Positions 1-6,249 of a DNA stretch of 10,101 bases are shown here, piece after piece. Under the pieces are notes generated by a model. The model worked only from the letters and a program-made list of their open reading frames with translations, was not told the origin of the DNA and made no database searches. The stretch covers positions 1-10,101 of the forward strand of contig CAIQBF010000033.1 in the NCBI GenBank assembly GCA_903869975.1, in the 5' to 3' direction. This DNA is from an uncultured bacterium (GTDB taxonomy: Bacteria; Patescibacteriota; Minisyncoccia; Phycocordibacterales; UBA9973). Position numbers and translations under genes: made by a program. Positions within the stretch are counted from its first letter, which is position 1; the number at the start of each line of letters is the position of its first letter.

Positions 1-724
1 ATGTGTATTCGGGAGTTTTTTCAAAACCAGAAAGGCCTCCGGCGAGTTTTACTGTCGTGAAGTCGACAGTCGTTCCAAGCTGATGCTCGGAGTATCCCTG
101 TTCTGCCGAAAAAGAATTTGCTGTTCCAGCGCCATACGTTACGCGGTAGCTTGCCTTGAGCACTGCTTGAGTACCAAACGAACGAAAAGCTGAGTCGACT
201 CGAAGGCCGAGGCCTGCTGATTCGGCGGCAGCGAGGAGATTTTCAAGTTGGGGACGCACGTTTGCGTGGATCTGTAAGTTTTTTGCATCCGGCAGCAGGT
301 ATTTTTCCGCGATAGCACTGAGAGAGATTGGCACGTAGTGCTCGTTGAGGAAGTATACCTTGGAATATTTTTTGAGAAGTTCGGGGTCGGTCTTGCTTAG
401 TTTTTCGAGTGTGCCCACCGTACTTGAGACGGCGCCGACTCGCTGCTCTACGTCGCTACTTTTCTGTTCTTGCGCGATGAGCTGCTCTGAAAGTGACGTC
501 GCGGAGTGCTGTACTCCTGCGAGTGTGTCTTTGATATCTTGGTAGTTTTTCTCAGAAGAGGCTCTTGTTTTGGCGAGTTCGGTTGCAGTGCTTGCAAGTT
601 CAGATTTTAAGGATTTGATTGTTTGCGTATAACTATAAAGTCCATACCCGCACGCTCCCAGAATAGCGAGTGAGCCAAGCACGATGCCGCCCGTACGAAG
701 ATAGGTGTGCGTAGTGGTTTGCAT
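1..724 (-). CDS. Membrane-anchored D-alanyl-D-alanine carboxypeptidase, VanY/M15B family (partial, C-terminus beyond window)
   Basis: Open from the ATG at 724 to the left edge, giving 241 residues without a stop. Residues about 10-32 are a hydrophobic N-terminal anchor, 34 to about 115 are polar and helical with coiled-coil character, and the peptidase domain follows. Residues 212-221 read SEHQLGTTVD, the SxHxxG...D zinc motif of M15B peptidases, so H214 and D221 should bind zinc; the second histidine and the catalytic acid would lie beyond the window. An upstream AFRSFGTQ segment also fits VanY. Such enzymes trim the terminal D-Ala from peptidoglycan stem peptides outside the membrane. The start is 15 bases after the hxlR stop on the same strand and has its own -10 box. 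The coiled coil between anchor and enzyme suggests a spacer or partner-binding stalk (inference). Family assignment is firm; exact substrate is not. Confidence 0.88.
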   Translation of the reverse strand, partial: MQTTTHTYLRTGGIVLGSLAILGACGYGLYSYTQTIKSLKSELASTATELAKTRASSEKNYQDIKDTLAGVQHSATSLSEQLIAQEQKSSDVEQRVGAVSSTVGTLEKLSKTDPELLKKYSKVYFLNEHYVPISLSAIAEKYLLPDAKNLQIHANVRPQLENLLAAAESAGLGLRVDSAFRSFGTQAVLKASYRVTYGAGTANSFSAEQGYSEHQLGTTVDFTTVKLAGGLSGFEKTPEYT

Positions 725-737
725 ACGTATAAGTATA
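725..737 (-). promoter_or_regulatory. -10 element of the VanY-type gene, leaderless arrangement
   Basis: On the minus strand TATACT occupies 737-732, with 7 bases before the ATG at 724. Transcription would start within about one base of the start codon. No convincing -35 is visible and there is no Shine-Dalgarno sequence. The hexamer lies just past the hxlR stop, so the gene probably has its own transcript besides any read-through. Confidence 0.55.
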
Positions 738-739
738 CA

Positions 740-1033
740 CTAGGAAAGATATTTTTTTCCGTATTTAGTCATCTCGCTAAAAATTGCACCAAGTTTAAGA
801 CCCTTTGCAGAAGCCGAATAGAGGAGCCCTTTCTTTATGATAATGCCGCTACTTTCTAGTTTTGAAAGCTTGAGCGCTAGCGTTCGAGTACTGATGCCTT
901 CGAGTGAAGTGTGTAATTCACTGTATCGCATCGGTTTTTGCATGAGATCACGCAGGATGAGCATGGTCCAGGTATCTGAAAGGAGCGCGGCAACGCGCGA
1001 GACAGGGCACTCCGTGACGGAATGAGATTTCAT
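740..1033 (-). CDS. HxlR-family winged-helix transcriptional regulator
   Basis: 97 residues, all one HxlR domain. The N-terminus carries the family cysteine and proline (ECPVSR, C9), then the DTWTMLILRDL helix (20-30), MRYSEL (35-40) and the recognition region GISTRTLALKLSKLE (46-60). HxlR proteins are dimeric DNA-binding regulators; several sense electrophiles or oxidants through the conserved N-terminal cysteine, so redox or quinone sensing by C9 is plausible but inferred. The wing is shorter than usual: the common proline-rich PPRVEY-like strand is replaced by KKGLLYSAS (67-75). The gene is divergent from a YceI-family gene, with a perfect palindrome over both -35 elements, which suggests it controls itself and yceI. 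The ATG at 1033 is preferred because the nearby ATG at 1040 is out of frame and the -10 box fits 1033. Confidence 0.9.
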   Translation of the reverse strand: MKSHSVTECPVSRVAALLSDTWTMLILRDLMQKPMRYSELHTSLEGISTRTLALKLSKLESSGIIIKKGLLYSASAKGLKLGAIFSEMTKYGKKYLS

Positions 1034-1040
1034 AGTGCAT

Positions 1041-1069
1041 AGTCTATCGCAAAAGCTTTACAAAGTAAA
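1041..1069 (-). promoter_or_regulatory. hxlR promoter (minus strand)
   Basis: Read on the minus strand, TTTACT (1069-1064) is followed by a 17-base spacer and TAGACT (1046-1041), then 7 bases to the ATG at 1033. The spacing is ideal for a housekeeping sigma factor and predicts an essentially leaderless mRNA. The -35 lies inside the palindrome at 1056-1070. Confidence 0.55.
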
Positions 1070-1070
1070 G
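1056..1070. promoter_or_regulatory. Putative HxlR operator, shared by divergent promoters
   Basis: CTTTACAAAGTAAAG is a perfect inverted repeat, with 6-base arms around AAA. It overlaps the -35 elements of both hxlR (minus) and yceI (plus), so a bound dimer would block both. Assignment to the adjacent HxlR protein is inference from position and symmetry. Confidence 0.55.
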
Positions 1071-1085
1071 TAAGACCTGTATACT
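1057..1085 (+). promoter_or_regulatory. yceI promoter
   Basis: TTTACA (1057-1062), exactly 17 bases, then TATACT (1080-1085): each hexamer differs from consensus by one base, the best promoter in the window. It would give a leader of about 29 bases without a Shine-Dalgarno. A second AT-rich -10 candidate, TATATA at 1109-1114, lies 6 bases before the ATG and would make a leaderless mRNA, but it has no visible -35. Confidence 0.6.
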
Positions 1086-1120
1086 CAGAGCCTTAGTAAC
1101 ATAATTTTTATATACACACT

Positions 1121-1645
1121 ATGACTACATGGCACATAGACCAGGGACACTCAGAGGTTGGATTCAAGGTTAAGCATCTTATGATTTCGACCGTAAAAGG
1201 AATGTTCGGATCTTTTGAAGGTACGCTTTCGGCAGATGACGACACTCTCGCGAACGCCAAGCTTTCCTTTAGTGGCGATGTTGCAAGCATTACGACTCGA
1301 AACGCACAGCGAGACGGGCATCTCATGTCCCCAGATTTTTTTGACGCAGCTCAGTTCCCAAAAGTAACGTTTGTTTCAAAATCATTCACAAAAAAAGACG
1401 AACATACGTTTGAAATAATGGGTGATTTCACTATGAAAGGCATTAGCAAGGAATTGTCGGTAACGGCTATTTTTAACGGTATCGCTACGGATGTCTACGG
1501 CAAGCGTGTCGCGGCTTTTGAAATTTCAGGAACAATCAAGCGCACTGACTACGGCGTGAATTGGAACGCGCCGCTTGCTACAGGCGGACTTGTGGTAAGC
1601 GAGGATGTTCTCCTTGAGGCTACGATTGAAATGAAGGAAGAATAA
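1121..1645 (+). CDS. yceI: YceI-family lipocalin-like protein
   Basis: 174 residues spanning the whole YceI domain. Visible family signatures are WHIDQGHSEVGFKVKHL at 4-20, the RDGHLMSPDFFDAAQFP core at 64-80, GDFTMKGISKELS at 101-113, DVYGKRVAAFE at 124-134 and the RTDYGVNWNAP strand at 141-151. YceI proteins form an extended beta barrel that holds a long isoprenoid or amphipathic molecule; the family has been linked to isoprenoid quinones and stress responses. There is no signal peptide, unlike the E. coli periplasmic form, so this one should be cytoplasmic. Pairing with a divergent HxlR regulator, some of which respond to quinones or electrophiles, suggests a quinone or oxidant-linked detoxification or carrier role (inference). 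Confidence 0.93.
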   Translation: MTTWHIDQGHSEVGFKVKHLMISTVKGMFGSFEGTLSADDDTLANAKLSFSGDVASITTRNAQRDGHLMSPDFFDAAQFPKVTFVSKSFTKKDEHTFEIMGDFTMKGISKELSVTAIFNGIATDVYGKRVAAFEISGTIKRTDYGVNWNAPLATGGLVVSEDVLLEATIEMKEE

Positions 1646-1665
1646 GCAGCGTTTTCCCCTAGTGC

Positions 1666-1714
1666 AAATGGCCACCCCAATAGCGTATACTACGCATATA
1701 TGAGGTGGCCATTT
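1666..1714. repeat. Perfect 11-bp inverted repeat enclosing the promoter and start of the DUF2914 gene
   Basis: AAATGGCCACC (1666-1676) is exactly complementary to GGTGGCCATTT (1704-1714). The 27-base interior contains the -10 box, itself inside a smaller inverted repeat (GCGTA 1683-1687, TACGC 1691-1695), and the ATG. The right arm overlaps codons 2-5 of the downstream gene. Only RNA reading through from yceI would contain both arms. Only four Ts follow, so it is at best a weak terminator. Confidence 0.7.
1686..1691 (+). promoter_or_regulatory. -10 element of the DUF2914 gene, leaderless
   Basis: TATACT with 8 bases before the ATG at 1700. The -35 position (about 1663-1668, TGCAAA) is poor. 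There is no Shine-Dalgarno. The hexamer lies in the loop of the 1666-1714 inverted repeat. Confidence 0.55.
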
Positions 1715-2824
1715 TCCGTTCAATCATTTGGTACATGGTACGCGCGCTATGAGCGCCCGATATCTTCACTTTCCTTGATCGGGGGATTCGTCTTCAACGT
1801 GTTCACCCTGACTCGAGTTGATGAATTTTGGGAGAATTTTTGGGTTGCTGCGCACCTTGTTGTCGTGGCGATCTGTATTATCTTGGTCAACAGGGAAGAG
1901 AACGAGGGATCGGATTCGATCATTAAGGATGTTGGTCCGGATAAGCTGCACTTTTGGCTCGTAAACGTTCTGCAGTTCTTCTTTGGAGGCATGATCAGCA
2001 CGTTTATTGTTTTTTATTTCCGGAGCGCAGTGATTGTTGTCGCGTGGCCGTTCTTCCTTATTCTCGCTATTGCTTTTATTGCCAATGAATCGCTCAAACG
2101 CCATTTCGCTCGTATCGACTTTCAGATCAGCTTCCTTTTTCTGTGTATTTTTCTCTTTATGATATTTTTGGTACCTGTACTGATGCACGAGATCAGTATG
2201 ATGGCATTCCTCGCAAGCGGCGGTATTAGTTTGATCATCCTTATGGGTTTTCTGGCTCTCCTCAGACGATTTACGAAAGAAAGTTTTCGCAAAGGAAAGC
2301 GCATTCTGTTTACATCCGTAGTATCAATTTATCTGGTAATGAATGCGTTTTATTTCCTCGGTATTATTCCGCCGCTACCGCTCTCGTTGCAGGATGTCGG
2401 CATCTACCACAAAGTTACCCGAACAATTGAAGGGAACTACGAGGTTATCGCAGAACCAACAACGTTTGCTGACAAGCTGCGTACGTATATCAGCCTGTAC
2501 CCGACATACCATACAAAACCCGACGGCTTGGTGTATGCCTATACGGCGATCTTTTCACCAGCATCATTTGGGCTTGCGGTGCATCATGAATGGCAGAAGT
2601 ATGATGATGTGACCAAAAAGTGGGTGTCGTCGAGTGACATATTGCTCCCTATTGCTGGCGGTCGTGATGAAGGTTATCGCACCTATTCTATCAATAGCGG
2701 GCTCACTGACGGCAGGTGGCGCGTAAATGTACAGACAGCGACAGGGCAGCTTATCGGGCGCATGGTGTTCAATGTTGTTGTATCGGACACTACACCAGAA
2801 ACAGTTACGCTTACAAAGAAATAA
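1700..2824 (+). CDS. Seven-helix membrane protein with C-terminal DUF2914 domain
   Basis: 374 residues. Hydrophobic segments near 20-37, 44-63, 87-106, 109-128, 143-162, 166-188 and 202-223 suggest seven transmembrane helices, with basic stretches (RRFTKESFRKGKR, 189-201) likely on the cytoplasmic side. A soluble tail follows from about 224. Residues about 293-361 match the DUF2914 pattern: AVHHEWQKYD (293-302), a polar stretch with YRTYS (326-330), then GRWRVNVQTATGQLIGRMVF (338-357). DUF2914 has no established biochemical role; its short beta-rich pattern suggests ligand or partner binding outside the membrane. The start is fixed by the -10 box 8 bases upstream. Neighbours are cell-envelope genes, so an envelope function is plausible, but no reaction can be assigned. 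Confidence 0.82.
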   Translation: MRWPFSVQSFGTWYARYERPISSLSLIGGFVFNVFTLTRVDEFWENFWVAAHLVVVAICIILVNREENEGSDSIIKDVGPDKLHFWLVNVLQFFFGGMISTFIVFYFRSAVIVVAWPFFLILAIAFIANESLKRHFARIDFQISFLFLCIFLFMIFLVPVLMHEISMMAFLASGGISLIILMGFLALLRRFTKESFRKGKRILFTSVVSIYLVMNAFYFLGIIPPLPLSLQDVGIYHKVTRTIEGNYEVIAEPTTFADKLRTYISLYPTYHTKPDGLVYAYTAIFSPASFGLAVHHEWQKYDDVTKKWVSSSDILLPIAGGRDEGYRTYSINSGLTDGRWRVNVQTATGQLIGRMVFNVVVSDTTPETVTLTKK

Positions 2825-2838
2825 GTACTGGCAGCTTT

Positions 2839-2866
2839 TTGCAAAACACCACATTATAGGTATACT
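2839..2866 (+). promoter_or_regulatory. Promoter of the lysozyme-fold protein / methyltransferase pair, leaderless
   Basis: TTGCAA (2839-2844), 16-base spacer, TATACT (2861-2866), then 8 bases to the ATG at 2875. A good -10 and a fair -35; no Shine-Dalgarno. Confidence 0.6.
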
Positions 2867-2874
2867 AAGCGCGC

Positions 2875-3726
2875 ATGAAAAAATTCCTCATTCTTTCTTG
2901 GAAAGTACTCGTCGCACTCTTCGCCATTATTGGGCTTGTTTTTACCGTTGTCTATTTCGGTATGCGTATCGGGGTTTTCAACGTTCGCGGCTCGATCGTA
3001 GAGCGCAATACGTTTTTCTCTCTCGGTGCAAAGAAGCCGATCGAAGTAGCACCTACTCCCTGCGTGGACGAACAGACCGCTTGCGATTGGAACGAAACGC
3101 CTGAGTGGCAGGCGATCAAAGGCGGACTGACCAAGGATGCTGAAATGATCCTTCGCGTATCGTCGGAGACGGGCGTTGACGCACGAATAATCGCAGCCGT
3201 TGTTGTCCCCGAACAGACACGCTTCTTTACTGCAAACCGCGATGTTTTTAAGCGATACTTCGAACCGCTCAAGATTCTTGGATCGCTTACGCAGTTTTCT
3301 CTTGGTATTTCAGGTATCAAGCAAACGACAGCCAATGCCATTGAGGCGTATGCTGCCGATCCTACGTCAGAATTTTATCCGGGCGATGGCATGGCCGCAC
3401 TCATCGCGTACGAATCGGGAGCGAATCATGATGCAGAACTCTATAATCGTTTGACCGATCCTAAGGATCACTACTATCAATATCTCTACACCGCGTTGTT
3501 TGTCAAAGAAATCCAGGAGCAGTGGTTGCGCGCTGGTTTTGATGTATCGAAGCAGCCTGAGGTTATCGTGACGCTGTTTAATATTGGTTTCCAAGCTTCG
3601 CATCCAAATCCTATGCCGCAAGTTGCAGGAGCACCTATTACAACAGGCGGCACTGTGTACACCTATGGTAAGCTTGGTTCGACGTTTTACCATTCAGGAG
3701 AACTCTCTGATATATTTCCTCACTAA
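2875..3726 (+). CDS. Membrane-anchored protein with a probable lysozyme-like (lytic transglycosylase-type) domain
   Basis: 283 residues with an N-terminal hydrophobic anchor (about 8-30) and the rest probably outside the membrane. Residues about 86-240 are helical and follow the order of lysozyme-fold murein enzymes: a helix, then AAVVVPEQTRF with candidate catalytic E113, then SLGISGIKQTTA (142-153), resembling the S-x-G-...-Q-x-T-A segment after the catalytic helix of soluble lytic transglycosylases, then AALIAYESGAN (174-184) and VTLFNIGF (232-239). The C-terminal YTYGKLGSTFYHSGEL looks like a small capping element. C63 and C70 could form a disulfide. The likely role is peptidoglycan cleavage or binding. 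Detailed family is uncertain: it is not a textbook GH23 sequence and may be a divergent or DUF-type relative. It is probably co-transcribed with the methyltransferase 2 bases downstream. Confidence 0.6.
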   Translation: MKKFLILSWKVLVALFAIIGLVFTVVYFGMRIGVFNVRGSIVERNTFFSLGAKKPIEVAPTPCVDEQTACDWNETPEWQAIKGGLTKDAEMILRVSSETGVDARIIAAVVVPEQTRFFTANRDVFKRYFEPLKILGSLTQFSLGISGIKQTTANAIEAYAADPTSEFYPGDGMAALIAYESGANHDAELYNRLTDPKDHYYQYLYTALFVKEIQEQWLRAGFDVSKQPEVIVTLFNIGFQASHPNPMPQVAGAPITTGGTVYTYGKLGSTFYHSGELSDIFPH

Positions 3727-3728
3727 CC

Positions 3729-4526
3729 ATGGCTGATTCAAAGAAAAAAGAACCGAATAAGAAAAAGTCAGTCCCTGCGGCCAAAACTTCCTGGGGCGGC
3801 GTTGCTGACTGGTACGACTCCCATCTCGAAACGGAGAAGGATAGCTATCAAGAAAAAGTAATCGCACCGAATCTGATCCGCCTGCTTGATATCAAGAAAG
3901 GCATGCGCGTCCTCGATCTTGCGTGTGGTCAGGGATTTTTTTCGCGCAAATTTGCAGCGAAAGGTGCCCGTGTCGTCGGTGCGGATATTTCTCCTGAGCT
4001 TGTCGCTCAAGCAAAGAAACGCTCACCTGAGATTGCCTATCACGCTACTCCTGCGCACAAACTCGGTTTTGCTCAAGGGCAATCGTTTGATGCCGTTACT
4101 ATCGTGCTCGCTATCCAAAATATCGAAAACATGACCGAGGTCTTCGCCGAGGCGAATCGCGTACTCGTACCAGGAGGTCGCTTGCTTCTCGTGGTTAATC
4201 ATCCAGCATTCCGCGTTATGAAGCGCTCGTCGTGGGGCTATGACGAGCACGAAACAAGACAATATCGTCGTATCGACGGATATCTTTCTCCAAGTACTTC
4301 GAGTATTCTTATGCACCCTGGCCAATTAAAAAGCGAGGCCACTATTTCGTACCATCGATCATTACAGGACTTCTTCAAAGCGCTTTCTCGTAGTGGCTTC
4401 ACAGTTGCTCGTCTTGAAGAATGGATCTCTCACAAAAAAAGCCAGAATGGTCCGCGACAGGCAGCCGAAGATACTGCGCGTAAGGAAATCCCGTTGTTTA
4501 TGATGCTCGAAGCTCGTAAGCAGTAA
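3729..4526 (+). CDS. Class I SAM-dependent methyltransferase
   Basis: 265 residues. Motif I is VLDLACGQG (61-69), the acidic end of strand two is VVGADIS (82-88, D86), and the post-motif strand is NRVLVPGGRLLLVVNHP (143-159). This is the UbiE/Methyltransf_11 type of Rossmann fold that transfers a methyl group from S-adenosylmethionine. A lysine-rich N-terminal tail (about 4-14) precedes WGGVADWYDSH, a lead-in typical of small-molecule methyltransferases. Residues after about 160, where acceptor specificity lies, match nothing I can name, so the substrate is unknown. It starts 2 bases after the upstream stop with no ribosome binding site, suggesting translational coupling. A role in modifying an envelope molecule is only a guess from context. 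Confidence 0.88.
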   Translation: MADSKKKEPNKKKSVPAAKTSWGGVADWYDSHLETEKDSYQEKVIAPNLIRLLDIKKGMRVLDLACGQGFFSRKFAAKGARVVGADISPELVAQAKKRSPEIAYHATPAHKLGFAQGQSFDAVTIVLAIQNIENMTEVFAEANRVLVPGGRLLLVVNHPAFRVMKRSSWGYDEHETRQYRRIDGYLSPSTSSILMHPGQLKSEATISYHRSLQDFFKALSRSGFTVARLEEWISHKKSQNGPRQAAEDTARKEIPLFMMLEARKQ

Positions 4527-4537
4527 CCAACTATTAT

Positions 4538-4557
4538 CACGCGCCGTCACGCGCGTG
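4538..4557. repeat. GC-rich hairpin after the methyltransferase gene
   Basis: CACGCGC (4538-4544) pairs with GCGCGTG (4551-4557) around a 6-base loop. No T-run follows, so it is not a standard intrinsic terminator. The octamer TCACGCGC also occurs twice at a 10-base spacing (4537 and 4547), as an operator might. It may stabilise the 3' end or bind a regulator. Confidence 0.4.
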
Positions 4558-4569
4558 CCACTTACTACG

Positions 4570-4575
4570 TATATG
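4570..4575 (+). promoter_or_regulatory. -10 candidate of the 4582 gene, leaderless
   Basis: TATATG ends 6 bases before the ATG at 4582, which would place transcription start at the A of the ATG. No clear -35 or Shine-Dalgarno. Weaker than the other -10 boxes in the window. Confidence 0.4.
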
Positions 4576-4581
4576 TAATAT

Positions 4582-5172
4582 ATGAATAAAATACTCGGAG
4601 TGCTTATCGTACTCGTTTTGATCGTCGGTGGAGTGTATCTCGGACGGAAGACGGGGGATATCGCACCACGCAGTACTGTGTTTAGCGACACGAACAGAGG
4701 TTTTCAGTTTACCTACCCAGAAGGAACGACTATTGAGACAGATCTCGATGACACGATTAGTTGGAGAACGAATACTCAGACCCCCGGAACGGCAATTGTT
4801 CGGGTAACGGTGCCTAAGACACTGCAGCCGATGACTAATTTCTCGGAAGCACAGTTTACGGTGGGTACCTCGAGTGAATCAAGTGCCGCACTCAATTGTC
4901 TCGTTGCCGAGAATGGTGAGACCGAATCGGGAGCGATCATTATAAACGGGGTATCCTACAACTCGTTTACGCTCAATGATGCGGGAGCAGGTAATTTCTA
5001 CGCGACGACGAGCTATCGAACGATACGAGGTCAGGAGTGTTACGCTGTCGAGTACACCGTGCATTCAACCAATATTGGAAATTACTCGCCTGATCAGAAT
5101 ATTAGCGCCTATGATGCGGTGACGATCAAGTCGTTACTCGAAAGCATTGTTCAGAGTTTTAAATTTCAGTAA
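4582..5172 (+). CDS. Exported or membrane-anchored protein of unknown function
   Basis: 196 residues. The N-terminus (residues 4-20) is an uninterrupted hydrophobic helix behind MNK, an uncleaved anchor or signal peptide, followed by GRKTG. The exported part starts with SDTNRGFQFTYPEG (35-48), the GF-x-F-x-YP opening common in small secreted or PsbP-like proteins, and continues with beta-rich sequence ending in a helix (about 173-192) and SFKF. Two cysteines, C106 and C153, may form a disulfide. I recognise no catalytic motif. It has its own weak -10 box and converges on the AI-2E permease gene 27 bases away, so it appears to be a single-gene transcript. The coding call is solid; function is unknown. 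Confidence 0.75.
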   Translation: MNKILGVLIVLVLIVGGVYLGRKTGDIAPRSTVFSDTNRGFQFTYPEGTTIETDLDDTISWRTNTQTPGTAIVRVTVPKTLQPMTNFSEAQFTVGTSSESSAALNCLVAENGETESGAIIINGVSYNSFTLNDAGAGNFYATTSYRTIRGQECYAVEYTVHSTNIGNYSPDQNISAYDAVTIKSLLESIVQSFKFQ

Positions 5173-5173
5173 C

Positions 5174-5191
5174 AAAAAAAGAACGGCCGTT
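5174..5191 (-). terminator. Possible weak terminator of the AI-2E permease gene
   Basis: Just past the permease stop, the minus strand reads the 10-base palindrome AACGGCCGTT (5191-5182), one C, then seven Ts (5180-5174). The T-run is good, but the palindrome has no loop and can form only a very short stem, so efficiency is doubtful. Confidence 0.3.
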
Positions 5192-5199
5192 GTGCTGGA

Positions 5200-6171
5200 T
5201 TATTTGCGATAATACTGGAAGTAGCGGATCATAGCCGGAAGACTCGCAGCAACAGGCAAGGCAAGGAAAGCACCAAGGATTCCAAAAAGTCCGCCTCCTA
5301 CAACAACCGAAAGGAAAATAAGCGCCGGCGATATGTCGAGCGCTTTGTTGTATATGGCAGGCGAAATGACAACATTCTCGAGCTGCTGGTAGAATAGGTG
5401 TAGAACGAGAACGATAAAACCAGTAACAGGGGAGACCGCGTACGCGATAACAATAGCCGGAAGAGATCCGAGCGTTGATCCTACGAGAGGTAGGAGATCA
5501 AGAATCGCGGCAAAAATTGCGAGCGGCAAGGCAAATGGTACTCCGAGAATTGCGAGTACAATAAAAAGAAAGAGTCCGCAGATAAGCGAGACAACTACGT
5601 TGCCGCGGATATATAATCCGTTGAGACGTGCAACCTCGAGGAGTGTCCCCTTGAATCGGTCGCGTTCTCCTTCAGGGAAAAGATCGAGGAAAAATCCGAG
5701 GAAGCGTTTATTATCGAGGACAAAATAGAACGCAAGGAAAAATACGGTGATGACAGCAATGAATCCAGCGAACACCGTTTTGGTTGATGTCAAAAAGTCC
5801 ATGCCGTGTGTTGTGAAGTAGCCGACTGCGTCGAATGTTCGCCATGCCTCGGGGAGAAATTCCGCCCGACCGAGAATTGCATGCAGTGCATCTATGAGTG
5901 AGGGTATCTGGCTCACGAGCTTTGGTGTAATGAAGACGCCAAAAAGAATGAAGGGTGTCAGTATGGCGGTAAAGACAAGTATCGCTGCAGGCATGATTCT
6001 CATGTGTGCAGCAAGCTTCTTGACAAGCGGGTAGACAGCTGTTGCTATCATCAGTGCAATCAGTATGGCGACGAGTACGCTTACAGCTCTCCAGGCAATA
6101 AAAAGACCTAGTCCTACAACCACTATGCGACCAAGAGCTTGCCAGGAGAATGGGTGGTCTTTGTTTGTCAT
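5200..6171 (-). CDS. AI-2E family transporter (PF01594 permease)
   Basis: 323 residues with about seven or eight transmembrane helices: two near 14-50, one near 62-82, one near 133-152, and a C-terminal bundle from about 192. Family hallmarks are YIRGN (187-191), DLLPLVGSTLGSLPA (225-239), the QLENVVISPAIYNKALDISP signature (263-282) and GGGLFGILGAFLALP (292-306). The family includes the E. coli autoinducer-2 exporter TqsA/YdgG and sodium/proton antiporters, so the name does not prove autoinducer transport. Length is normal. The start at 6171 is preferred because a TATCAT -10 box lies 8 bases upstream and the ATG at 6178 is out of frame. It is divergent from the sigma-factor cassette. Confidence 0.92.
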   Translation of the reverse strand: MTNKDHPFSWQALGRIVVVGLGLFIAWRAVSVLVAILIALMIATAVYPLVKKLAAHMRIMPAAILVFTAILTPFILFGVFITPKLVSQIPSLIDALHAILGRAEFLPEAWRTFDAVGYFTTHGMDFLTSTKTVFAGFIAVITVFFLAFYFVLDNKRFLGFFLDLFPEGERDRFKGTLLEVARLNGLYIRGNVVVSLICGLFLFIVLAILGVPFALPLAIFAAILDLLPLVGSTLGSLPAIVIAYAVSPVTGFIVLVLHLFYQQLENVVISPAIYNKALDISPALIFLSVVVGGGLFGILGAFLALPVAASLPAMIRYFQYYRK

Positions 6172-6179
6172 ATGGCACT

Positions 6180-6185
6180 ATGATA
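6180..6185 (-). promoter_or_regulatory. -10 element of the AI-2E permease gene, leaderless
   Basis: TATCAT on the minus strand (6185-6180), 8 bases before the ATG at 6171. No recognisable -35 and no Shine-Dalgarno. Confidence 0.45.
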
Positions 6186-6225
6186 CCATGGAGAAGTACT
6201 GGTTCCCATCACAGTGTGCGTGCTC

Positions 6226-6247
6226 GCCCGTATATAGTGGTACGGGC
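6226..6247. promoter_or_regulatory. Inverted repeat upstream of the sigma-factor gene
   Basis: GCCCGTA (6226-6232) and TACGGGC (6241-6247) are perfect complements around an 8-base centre. The repeat ends 2 bases before the -10 box TACAAT, where a -35 would otherwise lie, and no normal -35 is visible. It may be an operator or an alternative recognition element for an unusual sigma factor. Confidence 0.45.
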
Positions 6248-6249
6248 CC

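Noticed and set aside
1399..1410. GAACATACGTTT inside yceI as a LexA-type half match
   Set aside because: Imperfect symmetry, inside coding sequence and not near a promoter.
1766..2188. 140-codon minus-strand open frame opposite the DUF2914 gene
   Set aside because: Its sequence is low in hydrophobic order and rich in K, N and D as expected from antisense of a membrane protein; no motif or promoter supports it.
4362..4691. 109-codon minus-strand open frame spanning the methyltransferase end and the next gene start
   Set aside because: It crosses two well-supported plus-strand genes and has no family resemblance.
5182..5191. AACGGCCGTT palindrome as a second LexA-type box
   Set aside because: It matches GAAC-N4-GTT imperfectly (GAACGGCCGTTG), lies between convergent gene ends rather than in a promoter, and is followed on the minus strand by a T-run, so a weak terminator is more likely.
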